Source: CAYNRA01 sp046296415
GTDB taxonomy: Bacteria > Bacteroidota > Bacteroidia > Cytophagales > Spirosomataceae
Assembly: GCA_046296415.1 (NCBI GenBank)
Contig: JBKBLN010000001.1
Location: 1,818,934-1,882,933, forward strand
Length of the DNA stretch: 64,000 bases
Direction: 5' to 3'
The notes beneath the pieces are model-generated. The model saw only the letters and a list, made by a program, of their open reading frames with translations. It had not been told where the DNA came from and ran no database searches. Made by a program: the position numbers and the translations under genes. Positions 50,385 through 61,662 of this stretch are shown here, piece after piece; positions within the stretch are counted from its first letter, which is position 1, and the number at the start of each line of letters is the position of its first letter.

Positions 50385-52656
50385 ACTCATTTTAGGCAAA
50401 CCAAATGGAATTACTTATGAGCAACACGTACAAAACGTATGTAATGAGGGAAAAAGTATTGTAAAAAATTTCCCTTTTGTATTTGATAAATACAAAAAAA
50501 GGGTACAAAAAGATTTAATTAAAAGACTGAATGGAGCCTGCTTGTACCACGATACGGGTAAAAAACACTTACAATGGCAAAATGCTTGTCAAAAGGATTA
50601 TCAATTATTTCTTGAATGGCAAAAAGAACATGGAGGTAATTACAAAGACTTTGAAAAAGCCGTTAAAGGAAATACTGGACCAAATCTAATGAAAGCAAAT
50701 ATTAGACATGAGATTGCTTCTCTTGTTTTGCACAAAAATGGTAATTTTTCGTTACCTGTAGAAGTTGCAATTGGTGCGCATCATGCCAAACTTACTGAAA
50801 GACACCTTGAAAAATGGGAGAATCCCATTTTTCAAGGTGAAAGTAGAAAGTATTGGATAAAGTTTAAAAAAGAAAATAATCGTTTTTCAAATTTCAAATT
50901 TGATTTTCAAAGCGTACTCGAAAAAGTTTATGAATATTCAGGTGTAAGGGGGTTATTACAATTAGCTGACCACAGAGCAAGTGGAAAAGAGGCAGGAGAT
51001 GATTCAATTATTCCATTTGAAACATTAAAATTTAGTTATCTTTTTCCAAAAGATTGGAAGTTAAGACCAGTTCAAGAAATAGCAAAAAAACATTGGGAAC
51101 AAAAACTATTACTCTTGAGAGCACCAACAGGTTCAGGTAAAACGGATTCTGCATTACTTTGGGCTCAGCTACAGATTGAAAATGGTAGAGCTGATCGTTT
51201 AATTTTTGCAATGCCAACACGTTTTACATCGAATGCTTTGGCAATTAATTCTGCTGAAACATTATCTCAAACTGGACTTTATCATTCAAGTGCTTGGCAA
51301 AATAAATTTGGTCATATATCTCATTTATCTGAAGATTATAAATCTGCAAAAAATAAGCATGAATATGCTAGACTACTACTTACACCAGTTACTGTTTGTA
51401 CCATTGACCACCTTTTGATGTCATTAACACTTACCCGTGAAGACCATCACTCTATTGTATTTAATTTAGCTCATAGTTGCGTAGTAATAGACGAAGCAGA
51501 TTTTTATGATGACTTTACACAAGCAAATATTTTAGTTCTTCTTGAAGCTTTATTGCAGTGGGATGTACCAATTATGTTAATGAGCGCATCATTACCAGAA
51601 TCTTCTTTGAAAATGTATCAAGAAATAGGCTGTGATGTATCAAAAATATATGAAGATACTTCTGATAATGAACGAGTAAGGTGCGATATAAAGCAAATTA
51701 TTGATTACGAAGGTATTAATGAGCTTGAAACTATCTTAACGAAATGTTTAGAGAAAGGCAATGCTATTATTTATGCAAATACTGTTGACAAAGCATTGGT
51801 CTTTTATGAATGGTTTTCTAAAAAAGGGATAAAGCCGATGATTTACCATAGCCGGTTCACAGAACCTGATAAAAAAACAAAAGAATCAATTTTAATTGAA
51901 AACCTTGGGAAGAAAGCTTGGGAAGAAGGTAGAGCAAGTGGTATCGCAATATTGACACAAATTGGAGAAATGAGTATCAATATCAGTTCTGAAATTATGG
52001 TTTCTGAAATGTGTCCAATTGATAGATTAATGCAACGAGTCGGTCGTTTATGCAGATTTAATAAAGAAAAAATTGGAGAATTATACATCGTAAACCCAAA
52101 AAAGGGAGAACAACAATATGCATATCCGTATGTTATCAATAATCAAGGTGAGCCAGTTAAAGCATACAAAGAAACAGTAAGGCTACTTGAATGTAAAAGC
52201 TATTCCGCAAATGATTTCGTTAAATTTTTAAATGAAGTATATCCAAGTTTTGATGGAATCAGTTCAAAATCAAAATACAACGCAGATAAATTGAAAGAAT
52301 TATTTGTTTCAAATTGGCTTGTAGGTTCAATAAGAACTGCAAGAGAAGATGATACAGAAAATGAAATATGGAAGAGTAGAGATATTGATGATAACGCAAC
52401 GGTTTTCATACGAAAACCCGAAACCTTATATTTCAAGTCGTGGCGTGATTTTCAAGCCTTTAAAGTTGATAATTCTATTGAAATACCTCGATATATGATT
52501 GAAAGAGGGTTGAAGAATCATAAAATCCACTTCGACTTCAAAGTAAAAATTAGTGAAGAAAAGGTATCTCCTATATATTGTCTTTATCCAGATGTTTATA
52601 GCTTGGAGTATGGCTTAATTATCAAAAAGGAGGAAGAAGAAGGACAATTTCTTTAA
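50377..52656 (+). CDS. cas3: Cas3 HD nuclease-helicase
   Basis: A 759-residue fusion of an HD nuclease and an SF2 helicase that unwinds and degrades the target DNA. The HD site shows CLYHDTGKKHLQWQ (His-Asp), IRHEIASL and GAHHAKL in the first 150 residues. The helicase has LLRAPTGSGKTDSALLWA (motif I), VVIDEADFYDD (motif II), LMSASLP (motif III) and QRVGRLCRF (motif VI). All key residues are present, so it should be active. The HD-helicase order is the common one. It overlaps the cas7 stop and ends the AT-rich effector operon. Confidence 0.92.
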   Translation: MDKLILGKPNGITYEQHVQNVCNEGKSIVKNFPFVFDKYKKRVQKDLIKRLNGACLYHDTGKKHLQWQNACQKDYQLFLEWQKEHGGNYKDFEKAVKGNTGPNLMKANIRHEIASLVLHKNGNFSLPVEVAIGAHHAKLTERHLEKWENPIFQGESRKYWIKFKKENNRFSNFKFDFQSVLEKVYEYSGVRGLLQLADHRASGKEAGDDSIIPFETLKFSYLFPKDWKLRPVQEIAKKHWEQKLLLLRAPTGSGKTDSALLWAQLQIENGRADRLIFAMPTRFTSNALAINSAETLSQTGLYHSSAWQNKFGHISHLSEDYKSAKNKHEYARLLLTPVTVCTIDHLLMSLTLTREDHHSIVFNLAHSCVVIDEADFYDDFTQANILVLLEALLQWDVPIMLMSASLPESSLKMYQEIGCDVSKIYEDTSDNERVRCDIKQIIDYEGINELETILTKCLEKGNAIIYANTVDKALVFYEWFSKKGIKPMIYHSRFTEPDKKTKESILIENLGKKAWEEGRASGIAILTQIGEMSINISSEIMVSEMCPIDRLMQRVGRLCRFNKEKIGELYIVNPKKGEQQYAYPYVINNQGEPVKAYKETVRLLECKSYSANDFVKFLNEVYPSFDGISSKSKYNADKLKELFVSNWLVGSIRTAREDDTENEIWKSRDIDDNATVFIRKPETLYFKSWRDFQAFKVDNSIEIPRYMIERGLKNHKIHFDFKVKISEEKVSPIYCLYPDVYSLEYGLIIKKEEEEGQFL

Positions 52657-52899
52657 ATATAGCTGATAGATAAGATTTAATTTTTTGTAATTGCTAAATT
52701 ACCCTCTATTTTCTAAAAAGAATAAGTTACTTTGTTAAAATCAGCAATAATAATCGTAAAAGTATCGTGTAACATGTCATAAAACTTATTATTTAATATT
52801 CATCCTAATGATATCTTCTTTAGGCTATTTAAATGATTTTTATTATCAAATCCAAATCAATTTAGCAACTAAAAACCATTAGCTTTTCTACTTAATCCC

Positions 52900-53442
52900 A
52901 TGCACCTTAACGCCACCCTGATCAACTATCTCTTGGTTTGTCCACGAAAACTTTGGTTGCATGCCCATGCGATTCGGATGGAGCACACGTCGGAGGTGGT
53001 GGCGGAAGGAAGACTACTTGGGGAGACGAGTTATCCGCAGCGAGCTCAAAAAAACCAAGAATTAGAAATCTCCGCGGATGTACAAACCTCACAAGGCCAG
53101 GTTTCATTGACCGCCAAAATTGATTTTTTCGATGCCATTCGGGGTGTTGTCTATGAAACCAAAAAATCGGCGGCCAAAGAGCGAGCCCACATTGCGCAAG
53201 TTCAATTTTACCTTTACCTCCTTCGCAAAAATAATATTGAGGCCCACCATGGCCAGATCGAATACCCCAAACTCCGTCAAATAGAACGTGTTGACCTGAC
53301 CGAGGAAGACGAAAAAAATGTAGAAACATGGATTGAAAAAGCCACCGAAATTATCGCTAGGGAAGAATGCCCTCCCCTCCTGCCCAAATCCAAATGCAGT
53401 AAATGCTCCTATTTTGATTTTTGTTGGAGCGGTGAAGCCTAA
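52900..53442 (+). CDS. cas4: Cas4 exonuclease
   Basis: A 180-residue RecB-like, iron-sulfur nuclease used in trimming prespacers and choosing the PAM. The first cysteine is in VCPRKLWLH, and the other three in CSKCSYFDFC at the C terminus. KIDFFDAIRGVVYETKKS holds the active-site Asp and the ExK pair, and AQVQFYLYLL the QxxxY-type motif. G/C content is much higher than cas3 just before it (27 of 60 bases at 52921-52980). The 243-bp gap upstream is AT-rich. Confidence 0.93.
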   Translation: MHLNATLINYLLVCPRKLWLHAHAIRMEHTSEVVAEGRLLGETSYPQRAQKNQELEISADVQTSQGQVSLTAKIDFFDAIRGVVYETKKSAAKERAHIAQVQFYLYLLRKNNIEAHHGQIEYPKLRQIERVDLTEEDEKNVETWIEKATEIIAREECPPLLPKSKCSKCSYFDFCWSGEA

Positions 53443-53459
53443 ACACTATTGTCCCTTTC

Positions 53460-54464
53460 ATGAAAAAAACTTACTATTTATTTAATCCAGGTCGACTGAG
53501 TCGTCAGGACAATACACTCAAATTTTCACCTACCGATGAAAACGGGAATGAGGGACAACCCCGGTATTTACCCGTTGAAACCATTGACAATATCTATTGT
53601 TTTGGCTCGATGGATGCGAACTCGGCCATGTACAATTTTCTGGGGAAGCATCAGATCGCGGTTCATTTTTTTGATTATTACGAGCATTACACCGGCTCAT
53701 TTTTGCCCAAAGACTATTTGTTGGCCGGAAAAATGCAGGTGGAACAAACAAAATATTACCTATCGAACAAAAAACGAGTAGTGATTGCCCAAAAGTTTGT
53801 GTTGGGTGGTGCGGCCAATATGTTAAAAAATTTGCAGTATTACAGCAAACGAAAGAAAGAGGTTAGTCATCAGATCACGGCCATGGAAGCCTATATCGCC
53901 AAAGTTGAGGACACCCTTCAGATTGATGAGTTAATGGGCTTAGAAGGCAATATTCGTCAAACGTATTACGAGGCGTTCGATACGATCATCACGGATTTTG
54001 AGATGGGAAATCGAACCAAGCAACCCCCGAATAACGAGGTCAATGCATTAATTTCCTTTGGGAACATGATGTGTTATACAGTTTGTTTGGATCAAATTTA
54101 TCATACCCAGTTAAATCCTACCATCAGCTTTTTACATGAGCCTGGCTATCGAAGATATTCTTTAGCCTTGGATTTGGCGGAGATTTTCAAACCCATATTG
54201 GTTGATCGGACGGTATTTAGTGTTTTGAACAAACGGCAATTGCAGAAGAATGATTTCAGGCAAGAGCTCAACCGGTGCGTTTTGAAAGATAGTGCCCGAA
54301 AAACCTTTGCTCAGGCATTTGACGAAAAGTTAAAAGAGACATTTAAGCACCGAAGCTTGGGGCGAAATGTCAGTTACAAGCACCTAGTGAAGTTGGAATG
54401 TTATAAACTCCAAAAGCATTTATTGGGGATGGAGGAGTACAAACCCTTTAAAATGATGTGGTAA
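53460..54464 (+). CDS. cas1: Cas1 integrase
   Basis: A 334-residue metal-dependent integrase of the spacer acquisition complex. YYLFNPGRLSRQDNTL opens the N-terminal beta domain and METI-like VETIDNIYCFG follows. The catalytic residues sit in LEGNIRQTYYEAFD (Glu), FLHEPGYRRYSLALDLAE (His and Asp/Glu) and the following EIFKP. Length and residues fit type I-B Cas1. It lies 17 bp after cas4 and 15 bp before cas2, as a tight adaptation operon. Confidence 0.95.
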   Translation: MKKTYYLFNPGRLSRQDNTLKFSPTDENGNEGQPRYLPVETIDNIYCFGSMDANSAMYNFLGKHQIAVHFFDYYEHYTGSFLPKDYLLAGKMQVEQTKYYLSNKKRVVIAQKFVLGGAANMLKNLQYYSKRKKEVSHQITAMEAYIAKVEDTLQIDELMGLEGNIRQTYYEAFDTIITDFEMGNRTKQPPNNEVNALISFGNMMCYTVCLDQIYHTQLNPTISFLHEPGYRRYSLALDLAEIFKPILVDRTVFSVLNKRQLQKNDFRQELNRCVLKDSARKTFAQAFDEKLKETFKHRSLGRNVSYKHLVKLECYKLQKHLLGMEEYKPFKMMW

Positions 54465-54479
54465 ACCACGGATAAAAGT

Positions 54480-54758
54480 ATGTATGTCATTTTAGTGTAT
54501 GATATTTCAACCGAGGAAGGTGGGGGAAGAAGAGTCCAAAAAATGCTCAAACATTGCCGAAAATACTTAAATTGGATTCAAAATTCAGTTTTTGAGGGTG
54601 AGATCACCGAGGTCAAGTTGAAAGAACTCGTTTTAAAAGCGCGGCTGATTATGAATGAAGATACGGACAGCATCATCATTTTTAAGAGTCGGGAAGAGAG
54701 ATGGCTGGACAAAGAAGTTATTGGGGTGGAGCGCATGACGACGGACCCATTTTTGTAG
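54480..54758 (+). CDS. cas2: Cas2 endonuclease-like integration subunit
   Basis: A 92-residue ferredoxin-fold protein that forms the core of the Cas1-Cas2 complex. MYVILVYDISTEEGGGRRVQKMLKHCRKYLNWIQNSVFEGEIT is the Cas2 signature with the conserved Asp in YDIS. The C-terminal FKSREERWLDKEVIGVE matches the family end. Last cas gene; the array leader begins right after the stop. Confidence 0.95.
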   Translation: MYVILVYDISTEEGGGRRVQKMLKHCRKYLNWIQNSVFEGEITEVKLKELVLKARLIMNEDTDSIIIFKSREERWLDKEVIGVERMTTDPFL

Positions 54759-54962
54759 CGGGTTTGTCGTCGATGTTTAAAAATAGGGACTCAGAGACGT
54801 TCTTTGACATGTTGAAAAACTGAAGATACAAGATAAATGACTCATTATCAGAAGTTGTCGAACTTTGGGGAAAATCGTAGGATTGAGAGTCGACGACAGA
54901 ATGACTTGATTTTGGGCGAAAAATCCCTGTTCTTTGTAACTGTAAGGCCGTTTTTAGAACGG
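54759..54962 (+). promoter_or_regulatory. CRISPR leader
   Basis: 204 bp between cas2 and the first repeat. It holds TTG (54906-54908), 20 bases, then GTTCTTTG (54929-54936), a fair promoter match that would start transcription about 20 bp before the array. CCGTT-TTTAG-AACGG (54948-54962) abuts repeat 1. A 9-bp inverted pair TGTCGTCGA / TCGACGACA (54765-54773 and 54890-54898) brackets the middle. The intact repeats at this end and damaged ones at the far end support this as the leader side. Confidence 0.75.
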
Positions 54963-57900
54963 CTTCCAATCGCACCATATAGGAATTGAAACTAGACCTC
55001 TGGGGACCAACCCCGGAGGTTTTAACCTCTTCCAATCGCACCATATAGGAATTGAAACTTTCTTCCAGAAAACCTTCTAGTTCTCGCCCACCACTTCCAA
55101 TCGCACCATATAGGAATTGAAACTCAGAGCAGGGCCTCTGGAATCAGGATGTCACGATCTTCCAATCGCACCATATAGGAATTGAAACAATACGTCAACA
55201 AGTTCGACAAAATGGACAAGATCCTTCCAATCGCACCATATAGGAATTGAAACTTTGACGTAGTCCGAGATGTATTTAGACAAATCATCTTCCAATCGCA
55301 CCATATAGGAATTGAAACTTAAATAAAATTACTTCTAATTCCATCGGTCATAACTTCCAATCGCACCATATAGGAATTGAAACTCATTCGGTTAGTCTCA
55401 TCATTTGCATCATTAGGGCTTCCAATCGCACCATATAGGAATTGAAACGTCAATAACGGTAGGTAAAATATCCCCCTCTGCACTTCCAATCGCACCATAT
55501 AGGAATTGAAACAAGACTTTGGTATGCAGGTCTTATGCGACTGGATACTTCCAATCGCACCATATAGGAATTGAAACACGCCTGCCCAGCAGAACAAATA
55601 TTCCCTTCCCTGCTTCCAATCGCACCATATAGGAATTGAAACGCGATCCTGTACAACAAAACATTTGAGGATCCGGAGCTTCCAATCGCACCATATAGGA
55701 ATTGAAACAAATTTAAGTCTGTTTTAAAAGGTCAAGAGGTAGACTTCCAATCGCACCATATAGGAATTGAAACAGATCTTGATATGTGGCGAGGGATCAC
55801 GGCAGAGACCTTCCAATCGCACCATATAGGAATTGAAACTCAGTACCTCGCCTGTATATTCTTATTCCTGGTCTCTTCCAATCGCACCATATAGGAATTG
55901 AAACTTGGACGATGATCTTCAATGCGTGTATGAAAACTGCACTTCCAATCGCACCATATAGGAATTGAAACTAATTTAAAAATAGTTAGTTATTAAATAC
56001 TTGACTGCTTCCAATCGCACCATATAGGAATTGAAACTTGCAGTATCAATAGCTGAATGATTATGTTCCCCGTCTTCCAATCGCACCATATAGGAATTGA
56101 AACTCTTAAATAGAATCTCAGACAACACAGGCCGCACACTTCCAATCGCACCATATAGGAATTGAAACATTTTAGCTCCTGCAGATGGGACCATAGAGCG
56201 TACTTCCAATCGCACCATATAGGAATTGAAACAGCTGGAGAACTGGAAGAGAACCCAAAAGCTTGAACTTCCAATCGCACCATATAGGAATTGAAACCCA
56301 ACTCCTTCAGCGGATACGTAGCCCGAATATTCTTCCAATCGCACCATATAGGAATTGAAACTTAATGACTTAGATAAATCAATCTACTCGTTTTGGAACT
56401 TCCAATCGCACCATATAGGAATTGAAACGCTGCTTGACATAACTTGTATCAGTCTCACCAATCCTTCCAATCGCACCATATAGGAATTGAAACTCTTAAA
56501 TAGAATCTCAGACAACACAGGCCGCACCTTCCAATCGCACCATATAGGAATTGAAACTGCTCGAAACCTTGACGATGGGATCCCCCACCCGCCTTCCAAT
56601 CGCACCATATAGGAATTGAAACGAACCCCCAGTAAGTTCCAAATCTGTTGTCGCTTGCTTCCAATCGCACCATATAGGAATTGAAACAAAACATCATCCG
56701 TTACACTTGGAGACGCAAGATCTCTTCCAATCGCACCATATAGGAATTGAAACCCTGATAGGCCTTCTGCCCTAAATGTGGAATCTCCGCCTTCCAATCG
56801 CACCATATAGGAATTGAAACTTATCTCAAAACAAGTTCAAACAAAACATATCCTACTTCCAATCGCACCATATAGGAATTGAAACCATGTGGAAAAGTCA
56901 GACACAACATCTGGCCGAAAACTTCCAATCGCACCATATAGGAATTGAAACGTTGATCCGATTACCAGATGCGGTCGTAATCACACGCTTCCAATCGCAC
57001 CATATAGGAATTGAAACCTCTTAGCTTTACCCTCAACCCTCAGTTTGTATTCACTTCCAATCGCACCATATAGGAATTGAAACAATCCATCTCAAAACGT
57101 TCTTTTATTCGATGAATGCTTCCAATCGCACCATATAGGAATTGAAACAAAGCGCTTCACCGGCATTCGCTTTCAATACCGACCCTTCCAATCGCACCAT
57201 ATAGGAATTGAAACATTTCGTTCCGGACCAGTAAGGTGGTAAAAGGTGACTTCCAATCGCACCATATAGGAATTGAAACGAAGGTTCTAGTCCTGAACTC
57301 TTAGGGTAATGCAACTTCCAATCGCACCATATAGGAATTGAAACTCGGAGGAAATCAGATCATAATTGAGCACGCCGCCCCTTCCAATCGCACCATATAG
57401 GAATTGAAACATTGTAAACCTTCGCGGTGAAGTAATCCAAGGAAACCTTCCAATCGCACCATATAGGAATTGAAACACAAATTAGGCACATTCACCTCGC
57501 AGTAAGAAATCCTTCCAATCGCACCATATAGGAATTGAAACTGCCATTGTGTTGAACATCAATTCTCCGGGTGGTGCTTCCAATCGCACCATATAGGAAT
57601 TGAAACTCAAATGAGGTGGGTTTATGTGGCATTTTCTTCCCCTTCCAATCGCACCATATAGGAATTGAAACGAGGCTATTGAGATATACAAGGACGTGTA
57701 CCGCTTCCAATCGCACCATATAGGAATTGAAACAACGGATTATGTCGGCTTCCAATACTGCCTATAACTTCCAATCGCACCATATAGGAATTGAAACTGC
57801 TTTCCACTATCGAACCCAATCGCCCGGCTCTCTTCCAATCGCACCATATAGGAATTGAAACACACTGGTTTGGGGTATTTGTTTGATTACTCCGAATCTT

Positions 57901-60900
57901 CCAATCGCACCATATAGGAATTGAAACAGGCCGTGTAGGTGGCGCTAGGAGAGCCGGAGGACCTTCCAATCGCACCATATAGGAATTGAAACCTCTTTAA
58001 CTGTTTTCATAATACATTTTTATGTTTAACTTCCAATCGCACCATATAGGAATTGAAACGTTATGTAACAGGTACTAGGCATGTGCCAAATATTCTTCCA
58101 ATCGCACCATGTAGGAATTGAAACCCAAACGCCACCACCGCCGCTTGCCCTGCCGAGGTCTTCCAATCGCACCATGTAGGAATTGAAACATTGATTCCGC
58201 CTTTTGGGAAAACGATTGCAAACGCTTCCAATCGCACCATATAGGAATTGAAACTCGCTACGGACAAAGAGGGCCGCCGTATTGTCTTCTTCCAATCGCA
58301 CCATATAGGAATTGAAACAGGCCCGACCGGAGGGGATTGAACCATCCACTTCACCTTCCAATCGCACCATATAGGAATTGAAACTTCACTATATCGGTTT
58401 TAGCTGGCCATTCATCTGTCTTCCAATCGCACCATATAGGAATTGAAACATGACCCCTGCAACTTACACGTTCCCGCGGCGGTCTTCCAATCGCACCATA
58501 TAGGAATTGAAACTGGGGTAACTTAGCGTAAACCAACTTGCCGTCCTGAACTTCCAATCGCACCATATAGGAATTGAAACTTGGCAATAAAAACCGATTG
58601 TGTTAGCTCCGTATTCCTTCCAATCGCACCATATAGGAATTGAAACAAGAAAGTATTTTTTTCATACATCCTTTCAAATAGAAAACTTCCAATCGCACCA
58701 TATAGGAATTGAAACTGAAGAAATTCTCCGTCAGGATCGCCGGGCATGAGGCTTCCAATCGCACCATATAGGAATTGAAACATCCACAATTCGGTGGGAT
58801 CCTGCTTTGTCCGGTTCTTCCAATCGCACCATATAGGAATTGAAACGGTACAGGCCAGTTGGATATCTCCAATTATTTAAACCTTCCAATCGCACCATAT
58901 AGGAATTGAAACTATCTCCACGCGGTTAACTTCGCCATTTTCGGCTCTTCCAATCGCACCATATAGGAATTGAAACTCCGCACTCAGCTTATACGCCATG
59001 GCAGGGTCCTGGACTTCCAATCGCACCATATAGGAATTGAAACACGCCCCGCGGTCACCGAGGTGGTTACGTCCCTCCTTCCAATCGCACCATATAGGAA
59101 TTGAAACGCTCGTACCGTGGCGCAAATACATGAAATTGAATGTCTTCCAATCGCACCATATAGGAATTGAAACCGGTTAGAAATCTGCTCCAGTGTATCC
59201 AGTTTTGGCTTCCAATCGCACCATATAGGAATTGAAACAGCGGGTATTGCTACCACATAGGCAGGAATTGCCACTTCCAATCGCACCATATAGGAATTGA
59301 AACACCCAATTCAGATGCCTATGCCTTTTGAATTATTAGCCTTCCAATCGCACCATATAGGAATTGAAACTTTTATCAATACCGAAATTCGTTTGAACGA
59401 TGAATCTTCCAATCGCACCATATAGGAATTGAAACAAATCCGTCAGGCTGTAAAACGGCAGATGAAGAAACCTTCCAATCGCACCATATAGGAATTGAAA
59501 CACGGTTTCGGACGGATGAAGCCGGAAGCGGCGGAAAACTTCCAATCGCACCATATAGGAATTGAAACGAATCCGTCAGGCTGTAAAACGGCAGATGAAG
59601 AAACCTTCCAATCGCACCATATAGGAATTGAAACGTAAGCGAAGGAGGTAAGCCAATTACAGCTCTTTCTTCCAATCGCACCATATAGGAATTGAAACAG
59701 CCTACTCTGCCGATAAGAGGTAGGGTATCAATCCTCTTCCAATCGCACCATATAGGAATTGAAACATGCGCGAGAAATATTCATCAATTTCCTGGGCATC
59801 ACTTCCAATCGCACCATATAGGAATTGAAACATCATCGGCAACCCGGCAGGCGTAACGGCCAACACTTCCAATCGCACCATATAGGAATTGAAACATCTT
59901 ACATCTAACACTGTAAGTGCCAATGTAACTCCTTCCAATCGCACCATATAGGAATTGAAACTTGGATGAAGTTTCTGAAACATCATTCCAGTCTGCTTCC
60001 AATCGCACCATATAGGAATTGAAACTTCAACCCCATGCCTGGCATAAGTTGTGCTACGGGCACTTCCAATCGCACCATATAGGAATTGAAACCTGGATAA
60101 GCTCCTCAGCTACATTAGGCACAACTGTCTTCCAATCGCACCATATAGGAATTGAAACAATTCGGATGGGGAACTTAGATTTTCGGCTCCTGCACTTCCA
60201 ATCGCACCATATAGGAATTGAAACAAGGCCTTGAGTCTAGGAAGTACGTCACCATCGCCCTTCCAATCGCACCATATAGGAATTGAAACTACAATGATAT
60301 GCCCTCCGGCTTGTAGGTTCAAGCCTTCCAATCGCACCATATAGGAATTGAAACTGTGGCCGAAAAGCTTGGTATTGACCGGGCGAAGTCTTCCAATCGC
60401 ACCATATAGGAATTGAAACTCGCCAGGCGGATCATCATCTCTTCGACTGGGTTCTTCCAATCGCACCATGTAGGAATTGAAACCCCGTACTGCTTGAGAT
60501 ATACAAGGACGTGTACCGCTTCCAATCGCACCATATAGGAATTGAAACTCAACGGTGGTATGAGAGGAGTTTGATTTATTCCCCCTTCCAATCGCACCAT
60601 ATAGGAATTGAAACCTCTTTAACTGTTTTCATAATACATTTTTATGTTTAACTTCCAATCGCACCATATAGGAATTGAAACATTTGTAAACGCAACAAAC
60701 GCGCCGGGGTTGGGACCTTCCAATCGCACCATATAGGAATTGAAACTACCCAATCAAATGAACCAATTACAAACGACCCCGAGCTTCCAATCGCACCATA
60801 TAGGAATTGAAACTAGTTGAATAGATTAGATGTGGGAACTGCTACACCTTCCAATCGCACCATATAGGAATTGAAACTCTTGAATAGAATCTCAGACAAC

Positions 60901-61662
60901 ACAGGCCGAACAGCTTCCAATCGCACCATATAGGAATTGAAACCAGAAGGCTTTACCATATTTTTCTTATCGTCCCACCTTCTAATCGCACCATATAGGA
61001 ATTGAAACATGTCTGCATGGTTGAAAATCCAACTCGCGGCTTATGCTTCCAATCGCACCATATTGGAATTGAAACAGGTTTTCACGACCGGAACTTAAAG
61101 CCCGGTCCTCTTCCAATCGCACCATATAGGAATTGAAACATCAGGGCAGAAAGGGCAGTATTCACCAAACCAATCCTTCCAATCGCACCATATAGGAATT
61201 GAAACTTTACAGGTGCCGTGACGTTTTCAATCCTCAATGACTTCCAATCGCACCATATAGGAATTGAAACTACACTCTAGCTCTATTCCTATTCCAAAAG
61301 CGAGCCCTTCCAATCGCACCATATAGGAATTGAAACGTTAATGTAACACCTGTAACCGTCCAAACACAAGTCTTCCAATCGCACCATATAGGAATTGAAA
61401 CTGGACATTGCAGTTTAGCACGGACGGGATTAATTGCTTCCAATCGCACCATATAGGAATTGAAACAACACTCCGATGTTAGCGATATTCTGGCTGATGA
61501 GGCTTCCAATCGCACCATATAGGAATTGAAACTCACGTGAGCACCCGTAGATGATCGCAGGGCCAGGCTTCCAATCGCACCATATAGGAATTGAAACATC
61601 AATTATACCCGGCATCTAACTTTGTGTGGATTCTTCCAATCGCACCATATAGGAATTGAAAG
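54963..61662 (+). CRISPR. CRISPR array, 103 repeats by hand count
   Basis: A 30-bp repeat starting CTTCCAATCGCACC and ending GGAATTGAAAC recurs every 62-69 bp, giving 102 spacers of 32-39 nt, most often 35. The ATTGAAAC end is the usual 8-nt 5' handle of type I-B crRNA, so the array reads on the plus strand from the leader. Variant repeats are at 58095, 58160 and 60454 (A to G at position 17), 60979 (C to T at position 5), 61046 (A to T at position 19), and the last repeat 61633-61662 (final C to G). Repeated spacers are given in the findings. Open frames across the array on either strand are artefacts. Confidence 0.98.

Noticed and set aside
57749..57756. CTTCCAAT inside a spacer, looking like an extra repeat start
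   Set aside because: Only the first 8 bases match and the flanking repeats keep normal spacing, so it is a chance match. The same holds for the partial match cataggcaggaattg in the spacer at 59239-59273.
54963..61662. Many open frames across the array, mostly on the minus strand, with repeating peptides such as FQFLYGAIG, FNSYMVRLE and SIPIWCDWK
   Set aside because: They are translations of the CRISPR repeat in three frames; the repeat lacks stops in those frames and the spacers supply the rest.
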